A DNA stretch of 64,000 bases. Source: Sutcliffiella tianshenii (GTDB lineage: Bacteria; Bacillota; Bacilli; Bacillales; Bacillaceae_I). The number at the start of each line of letters is the position of its first letter. The stretch's first letter is position 1. The stretch covers positions 24,906 through 88,905 of the forward strand of contig NZ_JAFBED010000012.1 of the NCBI RefSeq assembly GCF_016908565.1. Reading direction: 5' to 3'. Below, one piece after another: positions 40,157 through 53,401 of the stretch. Position numbers and translations under genes: made by a program. The notes under the pieces are model-generated. The model was not told the DNA's origin. It saw only the letters and a list, made by a program, of their open reading frames with translations, and did no database searches.

Positions 40157-40555
40157 ATGAAACCGAATATCGGCATCATCAATGCATTGATCCGAATCAC
40201 TGCAGGATTTGCGATTCTTGCATGGGTCACCGGCAAAATGGTCAGAAAGCCGCATCGTGATTCTTACATTCTAGTTGCCCTGCTCGCAGCGATGAAAATC
40301 GGGGAAGGCATTCTGAAATATTGTCCTGTAACAGACCTGTTTGAGCGCTATCAAGGCAATCGCGACCACAAGGATGACTTTGACTTCGGAAGCAGTTTTG
40401 GCAGCAAATTCGGTGACGAGCAAAAGCACGAAAAAAGCTCCAACAAAGACTTCCAAAAGACCGCCACCGAATTCGATCTCGACTTCGACGACCTTCGCCA
40501 ACAGCTTGAAGGCGACGGTGACGGAACTGGCGCAAGCTCCTATAATCCATCATAA
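40157..40555 (+). CDS. DUF2892 membrane protein
   Basis: 132 aa behind TAGGAGG. The DUF2892 (YgaP-like) domain occupies residues 1-68: MKPNIGIINALIRITAGFAILAW, a second hydrophobic helix SYILVALLAAMKIGEGIL and the signature KYCPVTDLF. A long charged tail (residues 70-132) rich in Asp, Phe and Lys follows and is not part of the family core. Two-helix membrane protein of unknown function. It is followed at once by a strong hairpin terminator. Confidence 0.88.
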   Translation: MKPNIGIINALIRITAGFAILAWVTGKMVRKPHRDSYILVALLAAMKIGEGILKYCPVTDLFERYQGNRDHKDDFDFGSSFGSKFGDEQKHEKSSNKDFQKTATEFDLDFDDLRQQLEGDGDGTGASSYNPS

Positions 40556-40575
40556 GAGCAACATTAGGCAAAAAA

Positions 40576-40609
40576 ATTTCCTTTGGGGGCCAGACCCCCA
40601 AAGGAATTT
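40576..40609 (+). terminator. strong hairpin terminator with CCAGA loop
   Basis: TTTCCTTTGGGGG pairs with CCCCCAAAGGAA around CCAGA, giving the GGGGGCCAGACCCCC word shared with hairpins at 17763 and 58685. Confidence 0.8.
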
Positions 40610-40681
40610 CATTCTACATGTCGAACCCTATAAAGTTTATGCTTATTTATCCCATATCCCCATTGAAGGAGGTTGGTCTGT

Positions 40682-42065
<1,384 letters not shown>

Positions 42066-42071
42066 CTAGGA

Positions 42072-43601
42072 TTAATGCTTGAAATGACGAACTCCCGTAA
42101 ACACCATTGCGATTCCATATTCATCTGCTTTTTTGATGCTGTCCTCGTCACGGATGGATCCACCTGGTTGGATGATGGCTGTGATGCCTGCTTTTGCAGC
42201 AGCTTCCACGGTGTCATCCATCGGGAAGAATGCGTCAGATCCCAGTGCTGAACCTACCGCTTTTTCTCCTGCCTGTTCCATGGCGATCTTTGCTGCGCCA
42301 ACACGGTTCATCTGTCCTGCGCCGACACCTACTGTTTGATTTCCTTTTGCAAGGACAATGGCATTGGATTTCACATGCTTAACCACTTTCCAGGCAAGCT
42401 TGAGGTCCTCCCATTCCTTTTCTGTCGGCTCGCGCTTTGTCGGTACGGTAATATTCGCTTCATCAAGACCCGCATAGTCCTCTTCCTGCACAAGCAATCC
42501 GCCGCGGATGGAAGCGTAACGGGTCGCAGTGCCACCCTGATCGCCCATCTCCAGTGTCATCAGGCGAAGGTTTTTCTTTTGCTTCAGCACCGTCAATGCA
42601 TCGTCTGAGAAGGATGGTGACACAATGATTTCAAGGAACAGCTCATGTAAAAGCTCTGCAGTCGCTTTGTCCACTTCGGTATTGAATGCGACGATGCCGC
42701 CAAAGATGGATACCGGATCTGCTTCGTATGCACGCTGGTAGGCTTCAAGTGCAGTCGCCCCGACACCCACCCCACAAGGATTCATGTGTTTGACCGCAAC
42801 AACCGCAGGCTCGGTGAATTCCTTCACGATCTGAATCGCAGTGTCGGCGTCATTGATGTTGTTGTAGGATAATTCCTTCCCGTGAAGCTGGGTTGCAGAG
42901 GCGATCGAGAACTTGGAAGCAAGTGGCGCTTCATAGAATGCCGCCTTCTGATGCGGATTCTCCCCGTAGCGCAGGTCCTGTTTCTTTTCAAAAGTAACGG
43001 TCAGTGATTCAGGATGTGCTTCTTCCACCGCTTCTGTCAGATAGCCTGCAATCATGGCGTCATACGCAGCTGTATGGCGGAAAACCTTTGCTGCAAGGCG
43101 ACGGCGCGTCTCCGGTGTCGTTTTGCCGGATTCCTTGATTTCATTCAAGACTCCCTCATAATCGGCCGGGTCGACCATCACCGTCACATCCTGGTGATTT
43201 TTCGCCGAAGCCCTCAGCATCGCAGGGCCGCCGATATCGATATTTTCAATTGCATCTTCAAACGTGGTGCCCTCTTTTGAAATCGTTTCTTTAAAAGGGT
43301 ACAGATTCACGACGACCAGATCGATCGGCGTGATGCCATGCTCGGAAAGTTGCGCTTGGTGCTTTGCGTCCCCTCTTCTTGCCAAAAGTCCCCCATGGAT
43401 CATCGGGTGAAGCGTTTTGACACGTCCGTCCAGGATTTCCGGAAAGCCTGTAACCGCGGAGATTCCCCTTACTTGAACGCCGTTTTCCTCCAGGATCGAT
43501 TTTGTCCCGCCTGTGGAAATGACCTCCACACCCAGTTCAACCAGTTCTTTTACAAAAGGTACGATTCCTGCTTTATTCGAAACACTGACTAAGGCTCTCA
43601 T
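42072..43601 (-). CDS. purH: bifunctional AICAR transformylase / IMP cyclohydrolase
   Basis: 509 aa. The N-terminal MGS-like cyclohydrolase domain ([34 protein letters not shown]) is followed by the transformylase domain with [14 protein letters not shown] and [14 protein letters not shown] (catalytic Lys-His). It carries out the last two steps to IMP. Its start overlaps the purN stop by 4 nt (ATGA). Confidence 0.98.
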   Translation of the reverse strand: MRALVSVSNKAGIVPFVKELVELGVEVISTGGTKSILEENGVQVRGISAVTGFPEILDGRVKTLHPMIHGGLLARRGDAKHQAQLSEHGITPIDLVVVNLYPFKETISKEGTTFEDAIENIDIGGPAMLRASAKNHQDVTVMVDPADYEGVLNEIKESGKTTPETRRRLAAKVFRHTAAYDAMIAGYLTEAVEEAHPESLTVTFEKKQDLRYGENPHQKAAFYEAPLASKFSIASATQLHGKELSYNNINDADTAIQIVKEFTEPAVVAVKHMNPCGVGVGATALEAYQRAYEADPVSIFGGIVAFNTEVDKATAELLHELFLEIIVSPSFSDDALTVLKQKKNLRLMTLEMGDQGGTATRYASIRGGLLVQEEDYAGLDEANITVPTKREPTEKEWEDLKLAWKVVKHVKSNAIVLAKGNQTVGVGAGQMNRVGAAKIAMEQAGEKAVGSALGSDAFFPMDDTVEAAAKAGITAIIQPGGSIRDEDSIKKADEYGIAMVFTGVRHFKH

Positions 43602-44185
43602 CTGATGATTTTCTCTCCTTTATTTAAAAAAAGTTGGTGTAATGTCTTTGGATAAAAAATATGCTCTATTGCCTGTATCTTTTTCTGTAGGGATTCTCTT
43701 GTCTCATCCTCGGCCACCTCAATCGCAACCTGCTCGATGATCGGTCCCGTGTCCATGCCTTCATCTACAAAATGAATGGTGATGCCAGTGACCTTCACCC
43801 CGTAATCCAGTGCCTGCCCGATTGCATCGAGTCCTGGAAAAGCGGGTAGAAGTGAAGGATGTATGTTCACAATACGATTCTTGTAAGCAGAAAGCAATGT
43901 CGGTCCGATCAGCCTCATATAGCCGGCAAGGACGATGAAATCTATCTTGTGTTCCTGAAGCTGATGTAAAACGGCATTTTCATAGGCTGCCTTATCCCCA
44001 TACTCTTTTGGGACAAAGGATATTGCCTGTACTCCTGCCCGTTCCGCTCTCTCGACTGCATACGCACCAGGCTTATCGCAGATCAAGAGGGCGGGTGTTG
44101 CGTCCAAGCGACCTTCCCGGCAGGCATCCAAAATCGCCTGGAAATTGGAGCCGCTCCCTGATGCAAAAATGGCGATCCGGTTCAT
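43598..44185 (-). CDS. purN: phosphoribosylglycinamide formyltransferase
   Basis: 195 aa. GART motifs: [16 protein letters not shown] (phosphate loop), [37 protein letters not shown] with the catalytic Asn-His, and [18 protein letters not shown] with the catalytic Asp. It formylates GAR using 10-formyl-THF. It overlaps purM and purH by 4 nt each, implying coupled translation. Confidence 0.98.
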   Translation of the reverse strand: MNRIAIFASGSGSNFQAILDACREGRLDATPALLICDKPGAYAVERAERAGVQAISFVPKEYGDKAAYENAVLHQLQEHKIDFIVLAGYMRLIGPTLLSAYKNRIVNIHPSLLPAFPGLDAIGQALDYGVKVTGITIHFVDEGMDTGPIIEQVAIEVAEDETRESLQKKIQAIEHIFYPKTLHQLFLNKGEKIIR

Positions 44186-45222
44186 CTGATTTCTCCCCCG
44201 CCGAACGTGATGCCCTCGCCCTCTTTTACACGACCGATAAGATATGCTTTTTCTCCGTTCGCCTCGAGGATCTGTACCACTTCCGGTAAAATCTCTTCAT
44301 TCACCGCAAGCACCATTCCGATTCCCATATTGAAAATATTGAACATCTCCTTGCGGTTCAATTCTCCCACTTCCTGCAGAAGATCGAATATCGGCGGGAT
44401 CGGCCATGTGCCATAATCGATTTCCGCCTGCAATCCCTCCGGAAGCATGCGCGGGACATTTTCGATGAAGCCTCCGCCTGTAATATGCGCCATGCCGTTA
44501 ATATCATACTTTTTCAGCACTTCGAGGATCGGCTTCACATAGATTTTTGTCGGTGTTAAAAGCTCTTCTCCAAGCATTCGGTCAAGTCCTTCATACTTTT
44601 GGTCCAATTCCAATTGGCCTTTTTCAAAGACAATTTTGCGCACGAGTGAGTAGCCGTTGCTGTGGATCCCGCTTGAGGAGAGTCCGATCAGCACATTGCC
44701 TGGCTTGATATTTTCACCGGTGATGAGACGCTCCTTGTCGACTACGCCAACCGTGAATCCGGCCAGGTCGTATTCCTGCTCATCATACATGCCGGGCATT
44801 TCCGCCGTCTCGCCGCCAACAAGAGCACAGCCTGCCTGCTCGCAGCCATCGGCGATCCCTTTTACAATCATTTCGATTCTTTCTGGATCTGCCTTCCCGC
44901 ATGCAATATAGTCCAGAAAATATAAAGGCTCGGCGCCCTGGACCACTACATCGTTGACACACATCGCAACTGCATCCAATCCTATTGTGTCATGTTTATC
45001 AAGATGAAAGGCAAGCATCAGCTTCGTTCCAACGCCGTCTGTCCCTGAAACGAGCACAGGGTTCTTCACGTTCACTTTTGATAAGTCAAAAAGGCCGCCA
45101 AATCCTCCGAGACCCCCCATTACCTCAGGTCTCATCGTTCTTGCAACATGCTTTTTCATTCGTGACACCGCTTCGTAGCCTGCTTCTATATCTACACCTG
45201 CTTGCTTGTATGCATTTGCCAT
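44182..45222 (-). CDS. purM: phosphoribosylformylglycinamidine cyclo-ligase (AIR synthetase)
   Basis: 346 aa from ATG 45222 behind GGAAGGGAG. The frame is open far upstream, but only through the 21-bp repeat array, so the longer product is rejected. Family motifs: [71 protein letters not shown] and [15 protein letters not shown]. It closes the imidazole ring (FGAM to AIR). First gene of the purMNHD block, 420 bp after purF. Confidence 0.97.
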   Translation of the reverse strand: MANAYKQAGVDIEAGYEAVSRMKKHVARTMRPEVMGGLGGFGGLFDLSKVNVKNPVLVSGTDGVGTKLMLAFHLDKHDTIGLDAVAMCVNDVVVQGAEPLYFLDYIACGKADPERIEMIVKGIADGCEQAGCALVGGETAEMPGMYDEQEYDLAGFTVGVVDKERLITGENIKPGNVLIGLSSSGIHSNGYSLVRKIVFEKGQLELDQKYEGLDRMLGEELLTPTKIYVKPILEVLKKYDINGMAHITGGGFIENVPRMLPEGLQAEIDYGTWPIPPIFDLLQEVGELNRKEMFNIFNMGIGMVLAVNEEILPEVVQILEANGEKAYLIGRVKEGEGITFGGGEIR

Positions 45223-45379
45223 ATGTGTCTCCCTTCCTTGGAAAAAAGTAATATTATTTGCGGGTTTTTGACGTGATGGCCGGTGTGTTTTTGCAGATAA
45301 GGTAAAAATGTCTCTAGTGTCGATGGAGATTTGCTTAGAAAAGGGTCGGCAGTTCTCGAGTTCTCGCCCTGAGACCGCA

Positions 45380-45492
45380 ATCGATCCATTTTCGGGTAAA
45401 ATCGAGCGAAAAACCGTGATAATCGATCCAAAACTCCAGATTATCGATCCGGAATGAAGCATAATCGATCCAAAACCACCCATAATCGATTA
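45380..45492. repeat. 21-bp-period motif array 4, inside the pur operon
   Basis: ATCGATCC-type units start at 45380, 45401 (ATCGAGCG), 45422, 45443, 45464 and 45485 (ATCGATTA), exactly 21 bp apart. On the minus strand they read GGATCGAT, the motif of array 3. They lie in the 420-bp purF-purM gap, which holds no gene. Confidence 0.9.
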
Positions 45493-45603
45493 ATTTACCA
45501 AATAACACCAAAAACAAATACACATCTCACACAGACAATCCTGCAATCTCCCCGTAACTCAAAGCTGCTGCCCACACCTACACACACGACACTCCATCAA
45601 TAG

Positions 45604-45631
45604 AAAAGCGACGAATCACCCCGCCGCTTTT
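45604..45631 (-). terminator. terminator-like hairpin after purF, inside the pur operon
   Basis: On the minus strand AAAAGCGGCG (45631-45622) pairs with CGTCGCTTTT (45613-45604) with one G-U, then CTATT. It starts 12 bp past the purF stop and could attenuate purMNHD. Confidence 0.6.
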
Positions 45632-45642
45632 TTTTAAAAAAA

Positions 45643-47055
45643 TCAGCACTTCTCATGCGGCAATACTGTATCCGGGAAGATCTCGGTCGGATATTTGCCT
45701 GTGAAGCATGCCATGCACGCTCCGCCTGTTTCGCCTTCATACGGTCTTGCGATTGCTTCCACCATGCCGCTTGGCGTCAAGAACGACAGTGTATCCGCAC
45801 CGATCAGCTCGCGCATTTCCTCGATCGAATGGGACGAGGCGATCAGCTCTTCATGGGTGGAGGTATCGATGCCGTAGAAGCATGGATTCTTGATCGGCGG
45901 TGAACTGATCCGGACATGGACCTCTGTTGCCCCCGCTTCCCGCAGCATGCGGACGATCCGTTTGCTTGTGGTGCCGCGGACGATCGAATCATCGACCATG
46001 ACGACACGCTTGCCCTCGACCACGCCGCGCACCGGTGATAGCTTCATCTTCACACCCTGCTCGCGGAGGGATTGCGATGGCTGGATAAAGGTCCGGCCGA
46101 CGTATCTGTTTTTGATCAGGCCAAGCTCATACGGTATGCCGGAAAACTCTGCATAGCCGATGGCCGCTGAAATGCTGGAATCCGGCACACCAGTCACGAC
46201 ATCCGCTTCGATCGGTGCTTCCATCGCCAGCTGCTTGCCAAGGCTTTTGCGTGCAGTATGAACATTGATGCCATCGATATTGCTGTCAGGTCTTGAAAAA
46301 TAGATGTATTCCATGCTGCACATCGCACGCTGGGTATGCATCGTGAAGCGCTCCGTGTGAAGGCCGCCGTTATCGATGATCAACAATTCGCCCGGCTCGA
46401 TGTCACGGATGAAAGTAGCTCCCACCACATCGAATGCACAGGTTTCGGATGCCACCACATACGCATCATTCAATTTTCCAAGAGATAACGGACGCAAACC
46501 ATTCGGATCGAGCGCCACCATCATTTCCGTTTCCGTCATGATCAGGAATGCATATGCCCCTTTTAGCATAGAAAGGGCATTTTTCACGCGATCCTTTAAA
46601 AGGGTATAGCCGCTGCGCTTGATCAGATGCGCCAGCACTTCTGTGTCGGATGTTGTCTGTAAAATGCTTCCCATGCTTTCAAGCTGATGCTTCAATGCGT
46701 TGGCATTCACCAGGTTCCCGTTATGCGCAAGTGCGAGACTGCCAGTTTGCGAGTGGAACAAAAGCGGCTGGACGTTCTCATAGCCGCCGCCACCTGCCGT
46801 TGCATAGCGCACATGCCCGATCGCCGCTTTTCCATGCAGATCATTCATTTTTCCATTTCCGAACACTTCGTTCACAAGGCCTTCCCCTTTTACTGCCGAA
46901 AGCTTCTCCCCATCCGTTGTGACAATTCCCGCTCCCTCTTGGCCACGGTGCTGCAGGCTGTGCAGTCCGTAATAGGTGATTTGGGCGGCTTCGGGATGTC
47001 CCCAGATCCCGAACACCCCGCACTCTTCATTTAAGCCTTTCAGTTCAGCAAGCAT
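45643..47055 (-). CDS. purF: amidophosphoribosyltransferase
   Basis: 470 aa from ATG 47055 (AAGGAG upstream). An 11-residue propeptide precedes the Ntn nucleophile Cys12 ([12 protein letters not shown]), as in B. subtilis. The glutaminase domain is followed by the PRPP-binding loop [18 protein letters not shown]. Cysteines in the C-terminal half (CSMEY, CFYG, CMACFTG) match the 4Fe-4S ligands of the Bacillus enzyme. It catalyses the first committed step of purine synthesis. The start overlaps purL by 16 bp. Confidence 0.98.
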   Translation of the reverse strand: MLAELKGLNEECGVFGIWGHPEAAQITYYGLHSLQHRGQEGAGIVTTDGEKLSAVKGEGLVNEVFGNGKMNDLHGKAAIGHVRYATAGGGGYENVQPLLFHSQTGSLALAHNGNLVNANALKHQLESMGSILQTTSDTEVLAHLIKRSGYTLLKDRVKNALSMLKGAYAFLIMTETEMMVALDPNGLRPLSLGKLNDAYVVASETCAFDVVGATFIRDIEPGELLIIDNGGLHTERFTMHTQRAMCSMEYIYFSRPDSNIDGINVHTARKSLGKQLAMEAPIEADVVTGVPDSSISAAIGYAEFSGIPYELGLIKNRYVGRTFIQPSQSLREQGVKMKLSPVRGVVEGKRVVMVDDSIVRGTTSKRIVRMLREAGATEVHVRISSPPIKNPCFYGIDTSTHEELIASSHSIEEMRELIGADTLSFLTPSGMVEAIARPYEGETGGACMACFTGKYPTEIFPDTVLPHEKC

Positions 47056-49259
47056 GGAATTGCTCCTTTCCAAGTACTTCTCATATCATCTACTAAAAGA
47101 TGGACGGCAACCTCGCGCGACTTCGTTTCGATATGCAACGTGTTCGTCGACGTCACTTCCCCGATAAGGGTCGCCTTTACCATCTGTTCGAACTTCTCTT
47201 TGTTTTCAGGTTTCACACTTAAGACAAAACGGGATTGCGTTTCGCTGAATAAGGCTGAAGTCAGCTCGCCTTCCACTGTCACTCTGGCACCAAGTCCATT
47301 TGCACCCATCGCACTTTCAGCCAAGGCTACACCAAGTCCGCCTTCTGAAATATCATGGGCCGATGCGACAAGGCCTGCGCGGATCGCTGCGAGCACTTGC
47401 CCTTGACGGAATGCTTCCACCTCAAGGTCGATCGCAGGTGCTTTTCCGAAAATCTTGCCGTATGTCATCTTCTGCAGCTCACTGCCGCCAAATTCTGCGC
47501 CTGTTTCGCCGATCACATAAATCAGGTCGCCAGCAGCTTTAAATTCCTGTGTCGTGATATGTGAAAGGTCTTCGATCAATCCGACCATCCCTACGACAGG
47601 TGTTGGATAAACCGCGACACCGTTTGTTTCGTTATATAGTGACACGTTTCCGCCGATGACCGGTGCCTCTAGTGTTCTGCACGCCTCGCTCATTCCGTCC
47701 GTCGCTTTCTCGATCTGCCAGAAGATCTCCGGTTTTTCCGGGTTTCCGAAATTCAGGCAGTCCGTGATCGCCAAAGGCTTCGCGCCGGAACAGACGATGT
47801 TGCGCGCCGCTTCCGCTACAGCGATTTTCCCGCCAACTTCTGGATCAAGATAGAGATAGCGAGAGTTGCAGTCTGTTGTCATCGCGAGCGCCTTTTCTGT
47901 TCCACGGATGCGGACGACAGCAGCGTCGGAGCCAGGCACGACCACTGTATTTGTGCGTACTTGATAATCATACTGATCATAGACCCATTCCTTGCTTGCG
48001 ATGGTAGGCTGCTGCAAAAGGGCAAGAAGCGTATCCTCGTAATTTTCCACTGCCGGAACATCCACTTCCATCTCCTGAAACTCTTTATAGTAAAGTGGCT
48101 CAGCGGAAGGCTTGTGATAGACAGGGGCTTCCTCGGCCAGCGCATCCACAGGGACGTCTGCGATTACCTCGCCTTTATGAATTAATCGAAGCATTTTATC
48201 ATCTGTAACTTTTCCAATTGATACTGCTTCTAAGCCGTATTTCGATACAATCTCCTGTGCTTCATGCTCGCGGCCCGCTTCGACCACGATCAGCATGCGC
48301 TCCTGGGATTCGGAAAGCATCATTTCATAGCCTGTCATGCCAGTTTCACGCTGTGGTACAAGGTCGAGGTTCATTTCGATCCCTGAACCAGCTTTTGAAG
48401 CCATCTCAGCTGAAGAGCTCGTAAGACCAGCCGCTCCCATGTCCTGGATCCCGACCAAGCCGTCCCATTTTACAATCTCAAGGCATGCTTCAAGTAAAAG
48501 CTTCTCCATGAACGGATCGCCGACTTGCACTGCCGGGCGCTTTTCCTCTGATGCATCGGATAGCTCCTCGGAAGCGAAGGTTGCACCGTGGATGCCGTCA
48601 CGCCCTGTTTTTGCCCCAACATACATGACCGTATTGCCGACGCCCTTCGCCTGGCCTTTTTTGATATCCTCATGGTTGATCAAACCGACACACATCGCAT
48701 TGACCAGCGGGTTGCCGTCGTAGGAAGGGTCGAACTGGATTTCCCCACCTACAGTCGGGATCCCGACACAGTTCCCGTAGCCCGCGATGCCTGCCACTAC
48801 TTCTTCAAACAAATATTTCACACGCGGAGATGTCAGCTCCCCGAATCGAAGCGAGTTTAATAGCGCAATCGGACGCGCGCCCATCGAGAAGACGTCACGG
48901 ATGATTCCGCCGACCCCTGTTGCCGCCCCCTGGTATGGTTCAATCGCGGAAGGATGGTTATGGCTCTCAATCTTGAACACTACTGCCTGATTGTCACCGA
49001 TGTCCACGATCCCCGCTCCCTCACCAGGACCTTGCAAAACTTTAGGCCCCTCTGTCGGGAACTTGCGCAGGACCGGCTTTGAGTTCTTGTAGCTGCAATG
49101 CTCAGACCACATTACGGAGAAAAGGCCAGTTTCCGTATAGTTCGGCAGACGCCCAAGAATCTTTTCCACCATTAAAAACTCTTCATCGCTGAGTCCCATT
49201 TCTTTATAGATGCCCTCAGACTTGATCATCTCTGGATTTGGTTCAAGAAGTAACGACAT
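47040..49259 (-). CDS. purL: FGAM synthase large subunit
   Basis: 739 aa, the small (B. subtilis-type) PurL needing PurS and PurQ. ATG 49259 has GGAGGG upstream. Motifs: [76 protein letters not shown], and the second half with [11 protein letters not shown] and [15 protein letters not shown]. It amidates FGAR to FGAM with ATP. Overlaps purQ (17 bp) and purF (16 bp). Confidence 0.98.
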   Translation of the reverse strand: MSLLLEPNPEMIKSEGIYKEMGLSDEEFLMVEKILGRLPNYTETGLFSVMWSEHCSYKNSKPVLRKFPTEGPKVLQGPGEGAGIVDIGDNQAVVFKIESHNHPSAIEPYQGAATGVGGIIRDVFSMGARPIALLNSLRFGELTSPRVKYLFEEVVAGIAGYGNCVGIPTVGGEIQFDPSYDGNPLVNAMCVGLINHEDIKKGQAKGVGNTVMYVGAKTGRDGIHGATFASEELSDASEEKRPAVQVGDPFMEKLLLEACLEIVKWDGLVGIQDMGAAGLTSSSAEMASKAGSGIEMNLDLVPQRETGMTGYEMMLSESQERMLIVVEAGREHEAQEIVSKYGLEAVSIGKVTDDKMLRLIHKGEVIADVPVDALAEEAPVYHKPSAEPLYYKEFQEMEVDVPAVENYEDTLLALLQQPTIASKEWVYDQYDYQVRTNTVVVPGSDAAVVRIRGTEKALAMTTDCNSRYLYLDPEVGGKIAVAEAARNIVCSGAKPLAITDCLNFGNPEKPEIFWQIEKATDGMSEACRTLEAPVIGGNVSLYNETNGVAVYPTPVVGMVGLIEDLSHITTQEFKAAGDLIYVIGETGAEFGGSELQKMTYGKIFGKAPAIDLEVEAFRQGQVLAAIRAGLVASAHDISEGGLGVALAESAMGANGLGARVTVEGELTSALFSETQSRFVLSVKPENKEKFEQMVKATLIGEVTSTNTLHIETKSREVAVHLLVDDMRSTWKGAIPCLLN

Positions 49260-49929
49260 GTGATTCCCTCCAATTACGAACAATAGATTTAAAGAGTTTT
49301 AACCCATCATCACTGCCCAAAAGCTTGGAAACTGCTCTTTCGGGATGCGGCATCATGCCAAGCACATTGCCTTTTTCGTTTACAATCCCTGCGATATCCT
49401 GTAGACTACCATTTGGATTATCACCATAATAGGAGAAAGCAATTTGCCCATTGCTCTTTAACTTCCCAAAAGTTATCTCATCACAGTAATAATTTCCTTC
49501 CCCATGTGCGATGGGGATGGTGATAATCTCACCTTTATCGTAGCTTGATGTGAAAAGCGTTTCATTGTTTTCCACTTTCAATTGAACAGGTCGGCACATA
49601 AACTTCAAGTTCTGATTTCTTCTCATTGCCCCCGGAAGAAGACCTGACTCAAGCAAAATCTGAAATCCGTTGCATACTCCTAAAATCGGCTTGCCTGCCT
49701 CAGCAGCCTTTTGCACCTCAAGCATCACATTGGAAAAGCGTGCGATGGCGCCTGAACGAAGGTAATCTCCGTACGAGAAACCGCCAGGAAGCAAGATCCC
49801 GTCATATTCATCCAGGTTCGTGGCATCATGCCATACGTATTCCACTTCTTCACCTAGTTCGTCCTTGATTGCATGATACATATCTACATCACAGTTTGAT
49901 CCGGGAAACACGATGACTGCAAATTTCAC
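49243..49929 (-). CDS. purQ: FGAM synthase glutaminase subunit
   Basis: 228 aa class I glutamine amidotransferase from GTG 49929, overlapping the purS stop as GTGA. The nucleophile Cys is in [20 protein letters not shown], and the His-Glu pair is in [15 protein letters not shown]. It supplies ammonia to PurL. Confidence 0.97.
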   Translation of the reverse strand: MKFAVIVFPGSNCDVDMYHAIKDELGEEVEYVWHDATNLDEYDGILLPGGFSYGDYLRSGAIARFSNVMLEVQKAAEAGKPILGVCNGFQILLESGLLPGAMRRNQNLKFMCRPVQLKVENNETLFTSSYDKGEIITIPIAHGEGNYYCDEITFGKLKSNGQIAFSYYGDNPNGSLQDIAGIVNEKGNVLGMMPHPERAVSKLLGSDDGLKLFKSIVRNWRESHVVTS

Positions 49930-50180
49930 GATCCCACTACCTCCTCCACCTCATAGCGGTAGTCCTCGATTACTGTATTCGCCAGCAATCTCTCACACAT
50001 TTCCTTCACAAGCACATCCAGGTCACGGTCCGTCTTTTCAATCGTAAGCTCGAGGAACTTCCCGATGCGCACTTCCTCCACCTCTTTGTAGGAAAGGCTA
50101 TGAAGCGAATTTTTAACAGCTGTCCCCTGCGGATCTAGTACACTCTCTCTTAACGTTACGAATACCTTCACTTTATACAT
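49926..50180 (-). CDS. purS: FGAM synthase subunit PurS
   Basis: 84 aa: [22 protein letters not shown]...[16 protein letters not shown], the standard PurS pattern. It is a small ferredoxin-like subunit that bridges PurQ and PurL. It overlaps purC by 8 bp and purQ by 4 bp. Confidence 0.97.
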   Translation of the reverse strand: MYKVKVFVTLRESVLDPQGTAVKNSLHSLSYKEVEEVRIGKFLELTIEKTDRDLDVLVKEMCERLLANTVIEDYRYEVEEVVGS

Positions 50181-50892
50181 GCTGCTCTCCTCCGATACGC
50201 GCTAGAATTTTTTCATATGCATCTGTCAAACTGCCTAAGTTCCTGCGGAAAACATCCTTATCCAATTTCTCATTCGTCTCTTTATCCCAAAGGCGGCATG
50301 TGTCAGGTGAAACCTCATCAGCCAGGATGATCGTGCCGTCTGCCGTTTTGCCGAACTCAAGCTTGAAATCGACGAGGGTCAGGCCCCTATTCGCAAAAAA
50401 TTCCGATAATAAAACGTTGACCTTCTGCGCCAAATGCTTTAACACGTCCACTTCTACAGGTGTTGCAAGCTTCAGGAGACTGATGTGATCTTCGGTGATC
50501 AACGGGTCCCCGAGGCTGTCATCCTTATAGTAGAATTCCACGATCGGCTGCTCCAATGCTATGCCTTCATCAATGCCGAGGCGTTTTGCCATGCTGCCTG
50601 CGGTCACGTTGCGGACTACCACTTCGAGCGGGATGATGGTGACTTTCTTTACAAGCTGCTCGGTTTGGGATTTCTTTTCGATAAAATGGTTTTCGATGCC
50701 GGCTTCATGAAGCATGGAAAATAGTAAACTGGTAATCTCGTTATTTAAACGGCCTTTGCCATCGATTGTTGCCTTTTTTTCCCCGTTAAAAGCGGTTGCA
50801 GAATTCTTGTACTCAATCCAGACAATGTTCTCATCTGTTGTTGCATACACCTTTTTCGCTTTGCCCTCATACATAAGGTCTGCTTTTTGCAT
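50173..50892 (-). CDS. purC: SAICAR synthetase
   Basis: 239 aa from ATG 50892 behind AAGGAGG; the longer open frame lacks support. Motifs: LMYEGKAKKVYAT, VRNVTAGSMAKRLG, LVDFKLEFGK and LADEVSPDTCRLWD. It joins CAIR and aspartate. First gene of the purCSQLF block, 65 bp after purB across a hairpin. Confidence 0.98.
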   Translation of the reverse strand: MQKADLMYEGKAKKVYATTDENIVWIEYKNSATAFNGEKKATIDGKGRLNNEITSLLFSMLHEAGIENHFIEKKSQTEQLVKKVTIIPLEVVVRNVTAGSMAKRLGIDEGIALEQPIVEFYYKDDSLGDPLITEDHISLLKLATPVEVDVLKHLAQKVNVLLSEFFANRGLTLVDFKLEFGKTADGTIILADEVSPDTCRLWDKETNEKLDKDVFRRNLGSLTDAYEKILARIGGEQHV

Positions 50893-50913
50893 TGGGGTTG
50901 CCTCCTTTTTATG

Positions 50914-50946
50914 AAAAAGCGGGGACTCAAGCAATCCGTGAGCCCC
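50914..50946 (-). terminator. terminator-like hairpin between purB and purC
   Basis: On the minus strand GGGGCTCA (50946-50939) pairs with TGAGTCCCC (50929-50921, one bulged T), followed by GCTTTTT. It lies at the boundary between the purEKB and purCSQLF blocks. Confidence 0.6.
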
Positions 50947-50957
50947 ATCACTCTTTT

Positions 50958-52250
50958 TTAAAGTCCTAGACGGGTGAAGATTGTATCTACGTGCTGCAGG
51001 TGGTAGTTGTAGTCGAAGCAGTCTTCGATCTGTTCTGCTGTGAGGCGGGAGGTGATTTTCTCTTCGCCTTCCACCAACTCGCGGAAGTGGACCTGCTTTT
51101 CCCATGCTTCCATCGCTTTTGGCTGGACAGTGTCGTAGGCTTCCTCGCGGGACATGCCTGTGTCAATTAAGGCCAACAGTACACGCTGGGAGTAGATAAG
51201 GCCTAGTGTGCGGTCCATGTTGCGCTTCATGTTCTCCGGGAATACCGTCAAGTTCTTGATGATGTTTCCGAAGCGGTTCAGCATGTAGTTCAATGCAATC
51301 GTTGAATCAGGCAGGATGATGCGCTCCGCTGATGAGTGGGAGATGTCACGCTCATGCCATAACGGCACGTTCTCATAGGCAGTCATCATGTAACCGCGGA
51401 TCACACGCGCCAAGCCTGTCATATTCTCAGATCCGATCGGGTTGCGTTTATGCGGCATTGCTGAAGATCCTTTTTGACCTTTTGCGAAGAACTCTTCCAC
51501 TTCACGCGTTTCACTCTTTTGCAATCCGCGCACTTCCACGGCAAACTTCTCGATGGATGTTGCGATCAGGGCAAGTGTACCAAGGTAGTGGGCGTGGCGG
51601 TCACGCTGCAGGGTCTGGGTCGAAATCGGTGCGCGCTGCAAGCCCAATTTTTCACACACATACTCTTCCACGAATGGATCGATGTTGGCATACGTTCCAA
51701 CCGCTCCGGAGATCTTTCCGAACTCGATGCCTTCTGCCGCCTGCTTGAAGCGCTCGAGGTTACGTTTCATTTCCTCGTACCAAAGGGCAAGCTTCAGGCC
51801 GAATGTCGTCGGCTCTGCATGCACGCCATGTGTACGTCCCATCATGACGGTGTATTTATGGTCTTGCGCTTTTTCTTTTAAAATAGTGACAAAGCGTTCC
51901 AAGTCAGCCTGAAGAATCGCATTTGCCTGTTTCAGCTGATAGGATAATGCCGTGTCCACCACGTCAGTTGAAGTCAATCCGTAGTGCACCCACTTCTTTT
52001 CTTCACCAAGTGTTTCAGATACCGCTCTTGTAAAAGCAACCACGTCATGGCGAGTTTCTGCTTCGATTTCTTTGATGCGCTCGATATCAAATGACGCTTT
52101 TTCTCTAAGTACCTTTACGTCTTCCTTCGGGATGTCCCCAAGCTCCGCCCATGCTTCACATGCCAGTATCTCTACTTCCAGCCATGCCTGGAATCTGTTT
52201 TCCTCTGTCCAGATAGCGCCCATTTCGGGTCTTGTATAACGTTCAATCAT
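50958..52250 (-). CDS. purB: adenylosuccinate lyase
   Basis: 430 aa fumarase/aspartase-superfamily lyase. The signature loop [20 protein letters not shown] carries the catalytic Ser, and the base region [14 protein letters not shown] is complete. It acts twice in purine synthesis (SAICAR and adenylosuccinate). ATGA overlap with the purK stop. Confidence 0.98.
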   Translation of the reverse strand: MIERYTRPEMGAIWTEENRFQAWLEVEILACEAWAELGDIPKEDVKVLREKASFDIERIKEIEAETRHDVVAFTRAVSETLGEEKKWVHYGLTSTDVVDTALSYQLKQANAILQADLERFVTILKEKAQDHKYTVMMGRTHGVHAEPTTFGLKLALWYEEMKRNLERFKQAAEGIEFGKISGAVGTYANIDPFVEEYVCEKLGLQRAPISTQTLQRDRHAHYLGTLALIATSIEKFAVEVRGLQKSETREVEEFFAKGQKGSSAMPHKRNPIGSENMTGLARVIRGYMMTAYENVPLWHERDISHSSAERIILPDSTIALNYMLNRFGNIIKNLTVFPENMKRNMDRTLGLIYSQRVLLALIDTGMSREEAYDTVQPKAMEAWEKQVHFRELVEGEEKITSRLTAEQIEDCFDYNYHLQHVDTIFTRLGL

Positions 52251-53401
52251 GTTAAAATCCTCCGTTCGTCTTTCTTCCAGATCTCTAGTGTTGCCTCTCG
52301 CCCCAAAGCCTGTTCCATTGTATCAGCAAGTATCGTGATGTGTCCCATCTTGCGTTTTTCCTTGTTTTCCTTTTTCCCATAAAGATGAAGCTTCACGTCT
52401 TTGTAGTCCGAAATCTGCGCCAGTGCACCTTCGACATGCTCCCCTAATAGATTAACCATTACCACAGGCTTCCATAAGGAGGTTTTTCCAAGCGGCAGAC
52501 CGCATATCGCGCGGATGTGCTGCTCGAACTGCGATGTTTCACAGGCGTCTATCGTAAAATGCCCTGAATTGTGGGGGCGCGGTGCCAATTCGTTGATGTA
52601 GATTGTGCCGTCTTCAAGGAGGAACATCTCCACAGCAAGCGTCCCGATCAGCCCCAGGCTCTCTGCAAGTGCTTCAGCATGAGCAAGCGCTTTTACTTTT
52701 ACTCTATCATCCACTCTCGCAGGTACGATCGATTTATATAGGATGTTTTCCCGGTGTTCGTTTTCCGCAACAGGGAAGGCTGCTATCTGTCCGTCCGTTC
52801 CCCTTGCCACCACAACCGAAATCTCTTTTTGAAAAAGGATCCATTTTTCCAGCACGCACTCCCCATGTGCAAGGAGCTCTGCTGCCTGCTCTAGTGCCGC
52901 CTCATCCTTCAGGACAACCTGGCCCTTCCCGTCATAGCCGAAGCGGCATGTTTTCAGTACGGAAGGATAACCAAGCTCCCCGATTGCTTCCATAAGCTCT
53001 TCACGTGTTTGGACTTCCCTGTATGGTGCAACCTGAAGGCCCGCTGCCTCGATTGCCCTCTTCTCTGTCCCGCGATGCTGTGTAGCCTGGAGCACCCGGC
53101 TTCCTTGAGGAAGATACGCGTTCTCCTCTAACCAGGTCAAGGCCTCGTAATCGATGTTTTCAAATTCATAGGTCACCACATCGGATATCTCCGCGAGCTT
53201 CCTGATCGCTTCCTTGTCATCGAAGGCTGCCGTGATTTCCACATCGGCAAGAACACCACACGGGGAATCCGGTGTCGGGTCCAACACTGCAATCCGATAG
53301 CCCATCGCCCTTGCCGCAATCGCCATCATCCTGCCAAGCTGTCCGCCGCCAATTATGCCAATCATTGATGAGGGTAGGATTTTCTTAAACAAGATGCTCA
53401 C
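52247..53401 (-). CDS. purK: N5-carboxyaminoimidazole ribonucleotide synthetase
   Basis: 384 aa from GTG 53401, inside the 3' end of purE. The N-terminus then parallels the recalled B. subtilis PurK (MS...[14 protein letters not shown]). ATP-grasp core: [41 protein letters not shown]. It makes N5-CAIR from AIR, bicarbonate and ATP. The ribosome binding site is weak, consistent with coupling to purE. Confidence 0.96.
   Translation of the reverse strand: MSILFKKILPSSMIGIIGGGQLGRMMAIAARAMGYRIAVLDPTPDSPCGVLADVEITAAFDDKEAIRKLAEISDVVTYEFENIDYEALTWLEENAYLPQGSRVLQATQHRGTEKRAIEAAGLQVAPYREVQTREELMEAIGELGYPSVLKTCRFGYDGKGQVVLKDEAALEQAAELLAHGECVLEKWILFQKEISVVVARGTDGQIAAFPVAENEHRENILYKSIVPARVDDRVKVKALAHAEALAESLGLIGTLAVEMFLLEDGTIYINELAPRPHNSGHFTIDACETSQFEQHIRAICGLPLGKTSLWKPVVMVNLLGEHVEGALAQISDYKDVKLHLYGKKENKEKRKMGHITILADTMEQALGREATLEIWKKDERRILT

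Noticed and set aside
45223..45483. N-terminal extension of purM through the repeat array
   Set aside because: The 87 extra residues are translated 21-bp repeats (7-residue period) and PurM has its own ATG with a good ribosome binding site at 45222.
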